From contig CM031861.1 of assembly GCA_018697195.1 (NCBI GenBank), positions 4,283,393 through 4,347,392 on the forward strand: a stretch of DNA of 64,000 nt. Reading direction: 5' to 3'. This document shows, piece after piece, positions 32,120 through 45,576 of the stretch. Both the position numbers and the translations under genes were made by a program. Source of the DNA: Certhia americana (lineage: Eukaryota; Chordata; Aves; Passeriformes; Certhiidae). The notes below the pieces were generated by a model. It saw only the letters and a list, made by a program, of their open reading frames with translations. It searched no databases and was not told the origin of the DNA. Each line of letters opens with the position of its first letter. The stretch's first letter is position 1.

Positions 32120-34534
32120 GAGTTAAAATATGAAGCCCACATTGGTCCTTGTACTACTGAGCTATTAAATAAATTTTGGAGCACCTGCTTCTGCTCTGTT
32201 CTGAAAGAAGATTGTACTCAAGTCAGAAAAAAAAAGCTGGAATGCTTGATTCCCATGGAGAGTTTGGGACTGAGCTGAGAGAAGTAATGGATCAATGTGC
32301 CTGTCAGCTTTCTAATTCCCAGAAAGGAGATGAGTGCAAGCTACGTCTCTCATTGTGATTTCCTCTTGGGGTTTTACAGTTCCTTGGTCAGTACTTCTGC
32401 CTTTGCATAGATATCATCACTAAGCCTGACTTTTTTTGTGCTGTGCCAATCCCAAGTGACTTTGTGATTTCCACTCACTGGCAAAGCAAACAAGTTAGGA
32501 TCTGCCAGGCTGGCATTATGAGACCCAAGATCTCCTTACCACTGCAGTCTCTAAGTGGAACTGAATATAAAATGGCTTTCTGTTGAACAGACAAGACGTC
32601 AAAGTTATTAGATTCCTATTAAATAGAAATAAAATGGCTCATTATTTTTAAAGTAAATAATTTTTTTTACATGACACTTAAATTCCCAAATGAAGTAAAT
32701 CTTGGCACAAAGAATGAAGCTGCAATGAGTATTTTTTATATGTGGTGCTTTAGGAGCCTCCACAGCAGTTCATTCAGTCTCTCAAATGTGAGCTTATCAT
32801 GGCAATGCTTTCATTCAAGTTTCATTTCTGTGTGGGTTTTATGCTTTCTTGGGGATATGGTTGGCTTCACACTGTATGTACAAGACTTAGTGTAGTGGGT
32901 CCTAATCGCACTTCCAGGCTATAGTAACTTTGGCAGTGTGGTGACCACTGTTTAATTTATAAATGAGGGCTTTTAGTCACTAGGATCTACTTTTATGATG
33001 TTTTTCTGTCTTATATAGAGAAAAATCCTTTCAAGATTGTGATATTTCTGGATTCCACTGCTAGTATACTAACTTCAAATATTTTCATCCCAAAAGGGAA
33101 GAAGAATCATGAATAAGATTAGCAGTCCCTCAAGGTGCTTTAAAAATCCAGGCCTTTGGCATTTATATGTTCATTTGCAATTTAAATAAAAGGGAAATAG
33201 TCAAATACCCTGTGCAGCTCTGAAAACTGTATCTTAAGATTTATTGCAATGCATAAAAAGCTGAAAAGGAAATTGTTTCCCCAGCAATACCATGCATTAT
33301 TTATCTGTGTGTTTAGCTGTATTTTCCTTTTACAACAAAGAAATAAAAGTGCTTGTAAGCCTACTGACTTTATCATTTAGTCAAATTCCTGCCAAACATA
33401 GGACTGTTTTCATGAGTGGTGCAGCTTCTCTTGCTCAGCTATGTGTTGTGCATGCTGTGCTAAGCTGTAATGCAAGCTAAAAGAATACTTTTTAGGTATT
33501 TTAAATAGTTCATTATTGCTAACAGTTGCACACAACCAGATTTAGTTTAAGAAATATGGCTGGATTTAAAGATCACAAACCCTCCAAAGACCTAAAAATA
33601 ATAAATTCTGTAGGGGGTTCTTGAGCTTTTAAGTCTGTTTCAGCAGTACAGAAATCAGATGTGGATTATAAACAGGAAACAGTGCCCTAATAGATTACAG
33701 TATTATTTTGTGTCATGAAATTGTACAATTCAATGTGTGCACTGCATAGCAGAGTGCCCAAGTCTGCCCTTATACACCTCCTCATTGATTTTATCATTAT
33801 TTAAGTACATCAAAACATAAAGAAAACGATTGTAAAATTTTTTGGGCTGTAGCATACTTTAATGACATGTATAGTATTAGTACATTCCGTGCAAAACAGC
33901 AAAGTTTTCACATGGGCCAAGTATACCTTTGACTCCAAAGATATAGAGGCCTCGTGGAAATGAACCAAGGCAGCTCTGCTAAATGAGGGATTACTACTTT
34001 AGAGATCCCTCACCAAATTAAGGATCATTATATTTTAGTGTATGGTTTGAGCATACAGAATCAGAGAATCCAGAATTTAATATTTAATCTTTGGCATTCA
34101 CAAAGCATTAGTCAAGCATCAAAAAACAGGTGTTAATAGAGGCAAAAAGTAAAAATTTTTGTGAGTCAAATATTAGTTTGATCAGCTGTTCACCTGTGCT
34201 GAGCTTTTCACTTTTAACTCTCCTTTCAACAGAAGTTTGTGACTCTCACAGAACTGCCTCAATTAGGAGGCCTGTTCTTCACCAAAACTCTAAACATGGT
34301 TCCACCTTCACTAAAACGCCGGCAGTTCAAATGAAGGCGTTCAAATGAACCTTGGTGCTGCCTCTTGCAGTTTCCCAAGGTGGATGTGCTCAGGCCATAC
34401 CACTGACATTAATTAGGGTTCTACCTCTTCCTAGTCACCCTGAGATCAGAACTGAACTTCAGCCAGTTTGGGTGTTCCCAGAGCTGAGTGCAGAGCCTGT
34501 GATGTTATCACATCTGCCTCCCAGTGTAGATGTC
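32120..34534. other. Intergenic, no gene recognised
   Basis: Unique AT-rich sequence with short unrecognised frames only. Confidence 0.6.
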
Positions 34535-35183
34535 TGTCGTGGTTTGAAGGACAGGTGTCTGCTAAGGAAGGCAGGAGCCTCCCTTGGAATGGAGAACATA
34601 AACTCCCTCCCTCTGAATTATTATAATTCCGAAATTAAGGGGCTCTCAGGCAAAGATATGGGAAATAGGAATAACAGTTCTTTATTTAGGAGAACTAAAA
34701 TAAAAATGCAGTAATACAAAAAACTAAACCCACTGACAGAGTCAGGATACAACTTGACCCCCTGTGGGTCAGGGTGTTGGTAGCAGTGCCATTCCATGGT
34801 GGCTGCAGTCCTCCTGGAGTAACAGATGTGGCTCTGTTGAAGCAATGATCCTGTAGAATGATGTTGATTTCCTCTGAAGATTCAGTGGTGATAGATGGGC
34901 CTGGTCTTCCTCTGAGAATCCAATGGAAAGGCTGCTTGGTATTCCAACTCACAGATTTTTATCCAGGTAGGAATACTTGGCTCCTCCCCCTGGCTGGAGC
35001 ATTTCCCAATGGGATGATGTAATTTTATCAGTGACACTCACTGGCCCATGAGCAGAAGATCTCTCCCTGGAGGGAGGCTGGGTTGTGACAGAGATAAAGA
35101 AAACTGCCTGCCCCAACTGGTTTTTAATAGATGGGCCATGAACAGAGGGTTACCCTACACCTATCCTCACCCCAGTTCCAACA
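34535..35183 (-). mobile_element. Solo LTR of an endogenous retrovirus, - strand
   Basis: On the - strand the 649-bp segment starts TGTTGGAACTGGGGTGAGG and ends AAACCACGACA, the TG...CA form of an LTR. In that direction a TATA-like GGATAAAAATC (34954-34964) comes before AATAAA (complement of TTTATT at 34681-34686), with a U5 of about 150 bp. Flanking bases GATGTC (34529-34534) and GATGGT (35184-35189) agree at four of six positions, a possible decayed target duplication. No internal retroviral genes adjoin it. The open frames inside it are not viral genes. Confidence 0.8.
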
Positions 35184-36149
35184 GATGGTGACAGAATCCA
35201 CACTGCTGGGGACAGCCTGCACTGCAGCCCAGGACAGTGTCTGATATGCAGTAAGCAGTAAGCTATAGAAATGCTAGGACTAATAAAAGGTTTTTACAGT
35301 GGGAAAATTCATTATTTGCAGAGTTATACACAGATGCTTCAGGTCTGCAGCTTTGTTTGCAGGCAAGCACAAACAATACAGAGAAATTAATGCAGCCCTT
35401 CAAGGACACCTCACATGGAGCCTGTCTATGAAGTCGGATCCAAAGGTTTTTCAGCTTGTTTCCAATAGCAGAGTTCAGACATTAAAGAGAAGGGATTTTT
35501 TAGCAAGGACAACTAAACCAAACAGAAATAAAACTGTCTTTCAGGAAAAATAAAACAATTATTTTGCCTAAAATTGCTTTTCTCTGCCAAAAGCCGAAAC
35601 ACTCTGGTTTCATTGAAATATCATTTAGTTGAAAATCAAAAGAGGTGTCAAGAATAAATCAACCTGTTTTGGCACTTCTGAACTGAAAGTTTGAGTTTTT
35701 TCTTACACACAGAGTGGAAACAAAACAGAATGTTTCAAAACATCTGTTTCCCAGGATTTTCATTTTAGGTATAAATTTTATGCCTAAATTCCAAATTTTT
35801 GTTATATTTTCCCTAAATAGAAGAGGAATAACTGCTGAAATCTTTATTTCTCTACAGGCTGAATTTTCTATCCTCTGTGTAGCATTTAGAGTGTTCCACC
35901 TGCTCAGAAAAGAACAACCATCTTTGGTCTATAGCCTCACTGGACTGGTGTGCTAGGAAGTAATTAAAAACCTGTATTATTGAGCTGCAATTTCCACTCC
36001 CCTGGAATAATAATAAAAAAAAAAGCATTAAGGCAGTAGCACATCCAGTAGAGCCTTGAAAATGCTTTCAAAAGTACTGTCACATAAGGTAGTTGCAAGA
36101 TGCCTGTTATATTAGACGACTGTTTGTTGTTTGGCAGGCCCAGGCTCAG

Positions 36150-36165
36150 AAAAACAAACAAACAA

Positions 36166-36204
<39 letters not shown>

Positions 36205-36207
36205 AAC
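36150..36207. repeat. Compound microsatellite (AAAC)n(AGAC)n(AAAC)n
   Basis: AAAC units switch to AGAC units at about 36172 and return to AAAC at about 36200. Confidence 0.93.
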
Positions 36208-38919
36208 CCACCAAGTAATGATATCTTGAAATATATTAAAATAAGATAGACTCAGCAATCTAAAGAGAATCATTGTAATTCTTGCACACCTTCATCTTGC
36301 TCACAGAAATAAAGGCAGCTTAAGGAAACCCCTGCCTCAACGTACAAAGAAAATGCTAAATACATACATGTTTATTAACCCAGCTTGTTTGACCACACCT
36401 ATGATTTTGTGCTACTTACTGCAAATGTCAAATATATGTAAGGAGAATAAAACTGTATAGATTTGTACACACTGCATATTCATACAGCTAATAAAAAGAG
36501 GTCTGTGGTTCAACATGATGGCCATACATTTCTTTGAAAGAAATGTAAGTTAATATAAAATATTTTTTTACAAAATTATAAATAATAGCCAGTTCTTACA
36601 TAAAAAGGGAAATGAATATTAAACAATATTTTTGTTGTAGAAATTTTAAAATTAGGTTTGTTTTTTGATTAGGCAGAGATATTTTGACAATATTTACTTA
36701 TCCTAAATTTCCTGCTTTTATGTGCTTTTTTATGTGGGCAGGATAGGTACAATGCATCAGAGCCATTAGCATCCCCTGCTCTAAATTCCTGGATGCTGGC
36801 AAGCTTTGCTCATTTGTCAGAATGCCCTCTGCTCCACTTGGTTTCACAGTAGCTGTGAAACTGGTTTCCAAAGCCTGCACACCACAGATATTTTTGCATA
36901 TAGAGGGATGGAAGCAAGAGGAATCTTGCAAAGAGGGGCCTGGCTGTTCCCATCTGGAGCTCTAAATCTGGAGTTTTAGCCTCACTCTGGCCCAGAGGGG
37001 ACATTCACACCAGTGTAATAAGGTTTCCTATACATCTTGTTAAGCCAGCATTAGACTGAAAAATGCCAGTTTTCATCCACATGTCACCATCTCCCGAGCC
37101 CTAAGCTTGTCCTAAGATCTCATAAAATACTTGCTTCCACCTGTTTCCACCAGTATCCCCTAGAGTTCACCATGAATTTAATTGCCTGCCAGTTTTTATG
37201 TCTGCTTAAACTACAAGACCTTTAAATAATTTATGTCCTAATTACTGTTCATCATTTTTTAACTAGAAGGTTCAATTCCATTCACACAAAAGAAAATTCA
37301 TGGGATTCATACTGGGGAAATACTTTCAAGGAGCCATATAAAAATAGCAAGTGTGATCACGGTTTTGAAAAATGAACTTAAACTTGCTCAAATAAAGTGT
37401 CATAAAAATATTAATCATTCCCTTCTGATATGGATCATATTAATTTTGGCACAGATTCTACTAAATAATTTAATGTGAAATGTAACACCTCAGATTTCTG
37501 GGAGAGCTTATGTATTGATCATCTCGTTCAGGGCTACCATTCTGCTTGCAATTTATATTCCTTTTTCCCAGGCAGCAGGATTAAGCCCAACTAATGTTTC
37601 AATCAATCTCTACTAACACAACCCCAGGCTATCAAATTCATCTAAGATAATTTAGAGCAGAAGCCTGCAATGCCTCTGAGCCTCAGTTAAAAATTAAGCT
37701 TCTCTTTTTGGAAAGGGATTTTCAGTATTTTTTTCAGTACTACAGTACTTTCAGGAATAAGCAAGTAATGCTTAAATTTGCTCTATGATTTGTGGCAGGG
37801 CATCTTAGGGAGAGGGGAAATCATTCTAATGGAGTGTTGTAAGTTTCTTGAGTTCAACAAGTTAATAGAAGACACATGTCTGGAATGATTTTACTGTTAG
37901 CATTTTGTCTGAGAAATATACACAAAGGAAAAAGAGAAGATGAAATTATAGAACAAGGGTAGACTGAAGGCTTTTTGAAGTTTTACTGTTGCTACCAGGA
38001 ATAGCTGTAGCTCTTTTACAGGTTTCTGGTATTTCTGTTAAGCATATCCTGGCCATTATGTTAAAAAATCTGATTGTGGATCCATGCACGATTGCTCTCT
38101 GTGTTTGCCCAACTGGGCCTACTTAAGAGAGTAGGGGCCAAGAATTCCAATGGTCTATGCAACCAGAAGCACTCAAAAATTAATTCCTTGTGAATTTGAA
38201 AAATACATGCCTTTGTAGACAGAATTAGGTGTTGCAGGAGATATTTGGTTATTAAAATATTCACTTAAGAAAATAAAACTGTTAGAAGTTGACCACTTTA
38301 GAAAGAAAGAGAACAAAAGTAACTGCTCAGACATATATTTGTATAACTTTACTTAAATGAGTAGTACAACATTTGTGAGTAATCTTGGCAATATATGGGT
38401 GTCTTTCCTATGTCTGTGTGTTGGATCTGACTCATCAGTGTAGTTCAATCTGATCTCCAATTCCTTCTTCCCTGGAAGCCCTTCAGGCACAACCTATCTG
38501 TCCTTCAAAAATGCCACATTCATGGAAAGGACAGGTTAGATATTATAGCATCATTGAATGAGAATGTTTTAACATTTGTGTTAATGAAAATAATTCCATG
38601 TTTGCTATTGCATGCCCTGGTGTACATGCATTGCATGCTGGTGCCTGTCTGCATTAGGCCACAGAACAAACAATATGTAGGCATCTAACTGGGGGAAGGA
38701 GAATACATGGTTCCTCATCATTTTCAGAACAGATTATTGGCATTTCCTTATGCTCAAAAGATTGTGTAGAACTGGAACAGATGGGGGAAAAAAAGACAAA
38801 AATCTTCATGTCAATCCACTCAGTTGTGGAATTACAAGTTACATAGGAGATAAAAAATTTTCCATCTGATTTTCTGTACACCTTTTGGAGAAAAGGTGCT
38901 ACACCCCATCCCCACTCAA

Positions 38920-39011
38920 AAAAGAAAAAAAAGAAAACAACCCAAAAAACCAAAAAACAAACAAACAACCCCCAAAAAACCCCAAACAAACAAAACAAAC
39001 AAAAAAAAAAC
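38920..39011. repeat. A-rich low-complexity stretch with CCC interruptions
   Basis: Runs of A broken by CC and CCC. It gives rise to Lys/Asn/Pro-rich (+) and Phe/Trp-rich (-) artefact frames. Confidence 0.85.
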
Positions 39012-42000
39012 CTGAGCAAAATGGCCAGTACAATCAAAGACTGCATATTAAGATTATGAAAGTAATTTCTCAGATGCCTTCATTTATCTTGTTTTACTTA
39101 ATACCTCATCACATCTGAGCTTAGCTAGCCTACTTAGGAAGTGTGGTTAGGTTTTTCATCTAATACTGAAAAAGGTGGCAAAGACTTCTGAGCCAATTTT
39201 CTTCCTCAGCCTTGTCCAAAGACCTAGCAGATATTCTGTTTTTTCCCTTCAGCAGAGGCAACATATGGAAATAATACAGGGCAGATATCAGTCCAAGCCA
39301 TATTTATGCTCTTTGAAACCCGACTGTTCAGACACTGGAAGTATTTCTTGACAGAAATGTTCTCAGCTCCCCTGTTCTTGTTGAAGCAGCCAGCTGCTTG
39401 CAGCCCAGAGGGAGCAGATACAATGACCCACATACTCGACAGATCAATCCGTGCCCCATCCCCAGTCAAAGCACATCAGGTCTCTCTCCATGGGTATCTG
39501 GAAAGAGCCACCCCTGAGCCACCCCTGAGCCGCCCATGGCAGCTTCATCCAGCAGTGTCTGGGCACTGGGTGACACTGAAGTCTCTTAAAGATAGCTAAA
39601 CGCTTTCTACCTCTTTACAAAGAAGCACAATGGTGCCAAAGGCACTATCAGATCCCACTCCCACATCCTCTGCCCGAGCTATGAAGTCTTCTGCATGCAG
39701 AAGCATGTTTTGCATGATTTCAAGCATAACTGGGGCAGTCCTTAAAGCCAAATAGAGCATTTTATAGTAGTTCATATATACACATCTTCTCTCTCATCAT
39801 TAAAATTAAAAGGAAATATGTTTATTGACAAATTGCCCCAAATACAAGATTTTTGTTTCCACCATGTTTTTGGTTCAAAATCAGGTAATTGTATTCACTA
39901 CTGAAGGTACTGATGTAGATTCATGAAAGGAATGACTATATGCAATCTGCTTAGCAATGCTAATATTGCTTTGCCAAATGCTTCATCCCAATAATTTTTA
40001 TATCAATAAGGGAAGTTCAGAGGATGTTGCTGTAATAAATTATTTTTTCCTGAGGGAGATTAAAGTCCTCTGACAGTGCCCCATGTGTTGTAATAACTGT
40101 GGGCTGTAACAGTTTCATCGTGCTGTGGTATCCCTTGTTGATTTATTACCTGGCTAATGGTCCTAAGAGGGGAGACTTGTTAATAATTTTAATTCACTCC
40201 ACACTCAGTTCAACACTGAGTGTGAATGTGTGTACCACCACATTGTGAACTTTTAACAGCCCAAAAGACTGACTGAGCAGCAGCTCTCAGTTACAAAGAA
40301 TTAATAAATATCTAGAGGCAGGAATCTTGTTCAGACAGAGGAGCACCCATTAGGATCCTGACTTGTGTCCCTTAAAGCAACACAGGCTTTCAAACCCCTT
40401 TATTAGTATTTTACAGGACATAAGACTTCACAGCATTTTTCACACAGCAACAACAACCAAAGCCTAACTAACCAGTTAAAAAGACAAAACCCTCTGTTCA
40501 TTATAGCTTTAAAATGATGTTGTGTATGGTGGAAAAAATCATCTACTTACATTGTGCTGCATATTTGTGCATATATGTGTGCACATTGTGCTGCTCAAGT
40601 CTTTTTTTCTTTCCAACAGAACTGTTCATGGAAGCTGCACAATAGCAATTTCAATGACTATTAAAAAAGATGCTAACAAATTAAGTAAGTGCTTAATGTT
40701 TATATTAAAAATAATGTTGCTTCATGGGAAAAAATTGTTAATTTGCGCAACACAACCATGGAAGATATAAGGGTTTCTTAAATTTTCCTTATGTGAATTG
40801 TGTTTAATCACTGATTGAAAATGAGACCATTCACTAGGGAAAAAACTCCACTCAATTTTGTAGGAGTTGCTCAGGTAGATATTCTCAGAATTGATCATGA
40901 ATTCAGCGGCCCAGCTGTTACAAGGAACCACTAATGATAATGTTGTCATGTAAAAAAGGGGGAAATATATGTACCTGGAATAGCATAGATTTAAGTTTCA
41001 AGTTATCTAAAAGTTAATTTTGGTGATATGCCTGAATCTGTCTGGGGTTAGGCCAGAAATTCCATTTATTTCAAAGAGCACACAAAACCAATGAGCATTA
41101 ATTGGAACAAATTTAGCTTCAATAAACACACTGGATTAGACTATAAGCTTCAAAATTAAATCCTACATTTTATCTCAATATTGGCATTTTAAAGAAAGTA
41201 CTGAAACCCAAAACCCTAAAGCATGTGCAGTGAGAGTTGGCAGGAGGCACAAGTACTACCTGTAATGTATTTGAACACTCTTATTTAAATTGCTGACTGC
41301 CATTATATACTAAGTAATAAGGATTTAAACATCTATTTTATCAACTACTTCTCTCCACTGAAGGAAAATCAGCAGCATAGCATTAAGATGCTCTAATCTC
41401 CTTTGCAGGATGAATCAGATTGGAAATATATTTAGGTGGATGAGAGAGAGGTCTTTCTTTATTCTTCTTCATTCCAAGTAAAGGATACAGAAAACCAAAA
41501 TGTCTGCCAGGATTCCTGAGCATGATCAAAATGATTTTAGTGTGACAGATTTGTTATCATTCTAGTCACACTCCTGTTCATAGCATACAGGAAAAAAGCT
41601 CTTTGTGCATTTAGTCTAAGAATCTCAGGAAGGACATTGACAGAATGACACAAGGCTAGTTATAAAGAAAACACAAGAAAATTAACACCAAAAAATCTGA
41701 AACAAAAATAGATTCTGATCCTTTTCTGCTAAAGAACATATACATTATTTTATTTTTTTATAAAAGATCAGTGAGTAAAGAATTATTTACTTAGGAAGTA
41801 AATAATGATGAACTATAAAAGTAGGTAGAGACCCATACCCAAACATCAAAATACCCATCTAATACCAGTTTCTAATTGTTTTTCCCTTGCCACTCAACCA
41901 GGTTTAATGAATTTGCAGACTTGTTTTTCTTATTTTGATAAAGAAAAAAATATTTTCCTTTTACACAGATGAAACTAAAATGAATCAGAGGACAAAAAGT

Positions 42001-44469
42001 AGAACATTTTATTACTCAAAAGGTATTTCACAATTCTCTGAAGCATTGCAATTCAATCAAACCCACCCATGTTATTGGTAGTCCCATCCCAGTGTTGATT
42101 TAATCAAGCTGATACAGAGCAGTTAAAATCAGGGCCTGGTTCAAGTAGCTTCCTCAACAATAATTTATTTTCCTTGAAGCCAGACATTAGTTTCACACCC
42201 TTTGATCCTTCTGATAATGAAAACATTGATAGCTGGGCACAGTTGTAAAGAACACATGAATTAAAGCCACAGGATCAGCCTCTCTGGCTATTGCAGATAC
42301 CTGGGAAGGCCACATCTGAGTGGGACCCAGGAATATGCTGCTGGCAACCCAGGCTGGGCACAGCTGGCTAGAAAGGAGCTTTGCACAATGAGAGATGGGA
42401 GTCCTGGAGAGCAAACAGAGTCAGCTGCGTGCTCACCCAGCCACACAGGCCAATGAAACTGGGCTCTGCCAGCAGGCCTGTACCCAGCAAACTGAGCAAA
42501 GGGATGCTGCTTCTCCTGTGGACATGCCACCAGGAGCAGAGCTCACCTTCGTGCTTCCCTGGATGAGAAACACTGACACTGGAGCAAGATGAGTGAGAGG
42601 CAGCTGCATGGGCAGGCCACTTACACAGGTCTTGTTCTAGAAGGAGGGTGCACTCAGAGCTTCGAGAGATGCCCAAGGGTAGACCCTGTTGCTATCTCCC
42701 ACTGCTGTCAGGAGAATGGAATTGGAATCTTAGGGATATACACAGCTGAAACAAAGGGAAAAGTCCTAAGTGCCTTCAGATATGAAGTTTGGTTTCACTG
42801 TGGAAGTAGCTGAACACTGAGAGAGGCTGCTTAGAGAGTCATCTAAGAAATGAGAGTCATCTATGAAATCTCTGTCTTTGGAGATATTCATAACTTCACT
42901 GGGCAATCTTCTCAGTAAGGAAAGACAAGTGTAAACTGACCCTGCTTTGAGGGCAGGGGAATTGCACCCGAAAACCTCCAGAAGACCCTTCCAGTTCATA
43001 TAATTCTATGTTTACATTGGATTACACCCCCAGTTTGATATCTGGCTCTACCACAGATACATGATATCACCATCACCTTCCTTTCAACTACTGTCATTAC
43101 AGCTGCAGAGAATGCTACCTTTTCTGTCAGTTTTCTCTCACAGGGTACATGTTTCTGAAGCATGGATTTCTCTGGCTTTAAATTTGGCGACTACCAACTA
43201 CAATGGGGTTGAAATAAAATAATGTTATCATCTTTTCTATACTTCCCAAAACTTGATTTGGAGCCAACATGAACAATCAAGAAAAAAGAATATTAAAAAG
43301 TTACTGAGTTTTTATTTGTTTCATTTGATAAGTACCTGTGTCATATCTATCCCATCTTGGTTGTAATGTTTGCTCTTAAATAACTATGATCAGCGTGTGA
43401 CAAAAATTTTTCTTCTGCTTCTTAAAACACTATTACTGTATTACAGATTCAAACATTAACCTTAAACCTTAGATCAAGTGACTTACTCATTATATCCTCC
43501 AGCTTGCAAATATGTATTACATACATGGAATTAATAAACAAGATCTAAATAATAAATGTAGCTGAGATCTATTAAACATCATTAGCATTACCAAAGAAAA
43601 ATCAGTGTAATCCAGTAAACAGCATATAAACTGAAGACATGGCCACGTTCTATTGTGGTCTTTGTCATATTTTCCTGGGTAACCCTATCATGCTAACCAG
43701 TCCCAAATTCACATGGTTTCCTAGGAAATTTCAGCCCTCTCTTCAAAACCTTTAACTATCTATTAATCGTTACACAAATAAGATTAGGCCTTTGGTGTCA
43801 GAATGTATATAAAATTTGAAGATTATGTCAATCTGTAATATCATATCACATCCAAAAAGGATAACCGGATGCCTTCCTTCTCATCTCCTTCTTTCTCTTG
43901 TTCAGGAAAAGAAATCCCAGACTGTTAGGAAATACGTTTTCATTTCATTGTGCATCAAAAGTGAAGAGAAGTAGATTCAAAGAGGAAGGACAAGGGAAGA
44001 CAACAAGTGAAAGAACAACTGATCGACTATCTAGAAAGATGCAATAGAAGCAATGAGTAACTTGGGATTTATAATATCAACTGAGTTTATTCGCTCCATC
44101 TTCATGGAATATTTTCAGGAAGATTGTGACATTGTAATAATACTTCCCTATTTACTGATCTAAAATTCAATAAAGTTAATGGAAGTATTTCTATTATTTA
44201 GGATAACATGACTGATTTAGGAGGTAGTTTTGGGTCTATGGATTGAATTCAAAGTCTCTACAAACAGCAGAATTTATTTAAAATTGATGGAAACATTAGG
44301 TTCAAAGGGTCATTTACTCCTGCTGTGTCCCTGCAGAGCAAGAAAAAATAAATACAACTAATTTCCATTAATATACAGTATTTTTTCATGGAGATGAATG
44401 GGTAATGCTGCATGTCATGCTGTATTCTATACCCGTTGAACTCTCTGGGTTTTAAGCGAATATTGTATA

Positions 44470-45576
44470 GCTTGAATTCAGCAAGGCTTTTGACAGTCTC
44501 TCACAATATCCTCATAGGCAAGCTCAGAAAACATGGGCTGGATGAGCAGGCAGAGAGGTGGATTGAGAAATGGCTGAACAGCAGATCCCAGAGGGCTGTG
44601 AGCAGTGACACAGGGTCCAGTTGGAGGCCTGTCACTGGTGGTGTCCCCCAAGGTTCAGTACTGGTTCCAGTACTGTTTAAGTGACCCATCAGTGACTGGG
44701 ACAAAGGGGCAGGTGCCCCCTTGTCAAGTTCTGCTGACACAAAACTGGTGGATGTGGCAGTACCCCAGAGTGCTGAGCAGCCCTTCAGAGGGACCTTGAC
44801 AGGCTGTAGAGATGGCCAGAGAAGAGCTGCCTCAAATTCAACAGAGGGAAAAGCAGGGCCCTGGACCTGGGGAATCTGGAGCCCTGCACCAGTGCAGGCT
44901 GGGTGACCTGCTGGAAGACAGTTCTATGGAGAAGGAGCTGGGGGTCCTGGTGAATGACAAGCTGCCCATGAGCCAGCAGTGCCCTGTGGGCAAGGAGGCC
45001 AATGGCACCTGGGGTGCTTCAGGGACAGCACTGCCAGCAGGTCCAGGCCGGAGATCCTGCCCCTCTGCTCAGCCCTGCTGAGGCACATCTGGAGTGCTGA
45101 GCCATTCCTGGGCTCCTCAGCACAGGAAAGACATGGAGCTCCTGGAGCAGGCCCAGGGGAGGGTAACGAAGATGATGAAGGGATGGAGCATCTCCTGTGA
45201 GGATGGGCTGAGGGAGCTGGGGCTGCTCAGCCTCCAGAAGAGATGGCTGAGAGAGCACCCTGTCATTGTCTGCCAGCATCTGCAGGGAGGTGCCAGGGGA
45301 TGGGCCAGGCTCCATCTGCTCAGTGGTGCCAGGCAAGGAGAGGAGAGGCAAGGGGCAGAAACTGATGCACGGGAAGTTCCACCTGAATATGAGGAAGAAC
45401 TTTATGATGGAATGTCGGAACATGATTGCTCAAAATGTTGTGGAGTCTCCCTCACTGGAGATATTCAAGAACCACTGGGATGCAATCTTGTGCCACAGGA
45501 TGACCCTGCTTGAGCAGAGAGGTTGGACCAGATGAACCATCGTGGTCCCTTCCAACCCTATCCCTTCTGTGATTAT
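44470..45576 (+). mobile_element. CR1 LINE, 5'-truncated, reverse transcriptase and 3' end
   Basis: It begins within the reverse transcriptase domain (pattern D-F-S-K-A-F-D, here with a small deletion that shifts frame). NILIGKLRKHGLDEQAERWI and LNSRSQRAVSSDTGSSW follow, then the RT motif GGVPQGS at 44637-44657. The catalytic FADD-type motif is decayed and the region before it shortened. The rest follows CR1 (GVLVNDKLPMSQQC, then the HRKDMELLEQAQGRVTKM and REL-GL-SLQKR regions) to the typical end CTTCCAACCCTATCCCTTC, with TGTGATT at 45570. Multiple frameshifts show a dead copy. Confidence 0.93.

Larger units (their letters stand above)
35184..44465. other. Intergenic, no gene recognised
   Basis: About 9.3 kb of unique AT-rich DNA with simple repeats at 36150-36207 and 38920-39011. 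A somewhat GC-richer patch at 42280-42680 has overlapping frames on both strands (42368-42676 -, 42395-42592 +), none recognisable. An 11-bp repeat of GAGCCACCCCT type occurs near 39507-39534. Confidence 0.6.

Noticed and set aside
31767..32278. Overlapping frames of 68-128 codons on both strands
   Set aside because: They are translations of the GGAA-type microsatellite.
42280..42680. GC-richer patch with overlapping frames as a possible gene or LTR
   Set aside because: No splice-consistent coding pattern, no TATA/AATAAA pair and no terminal TG...CA could be identified.
44412..44684. A host gene with a reverse-transcriptase-like product
   Set aside because: It is a fragment of a decayed CR1 ORF2 with frameshifts and the usual CR1 3' end.
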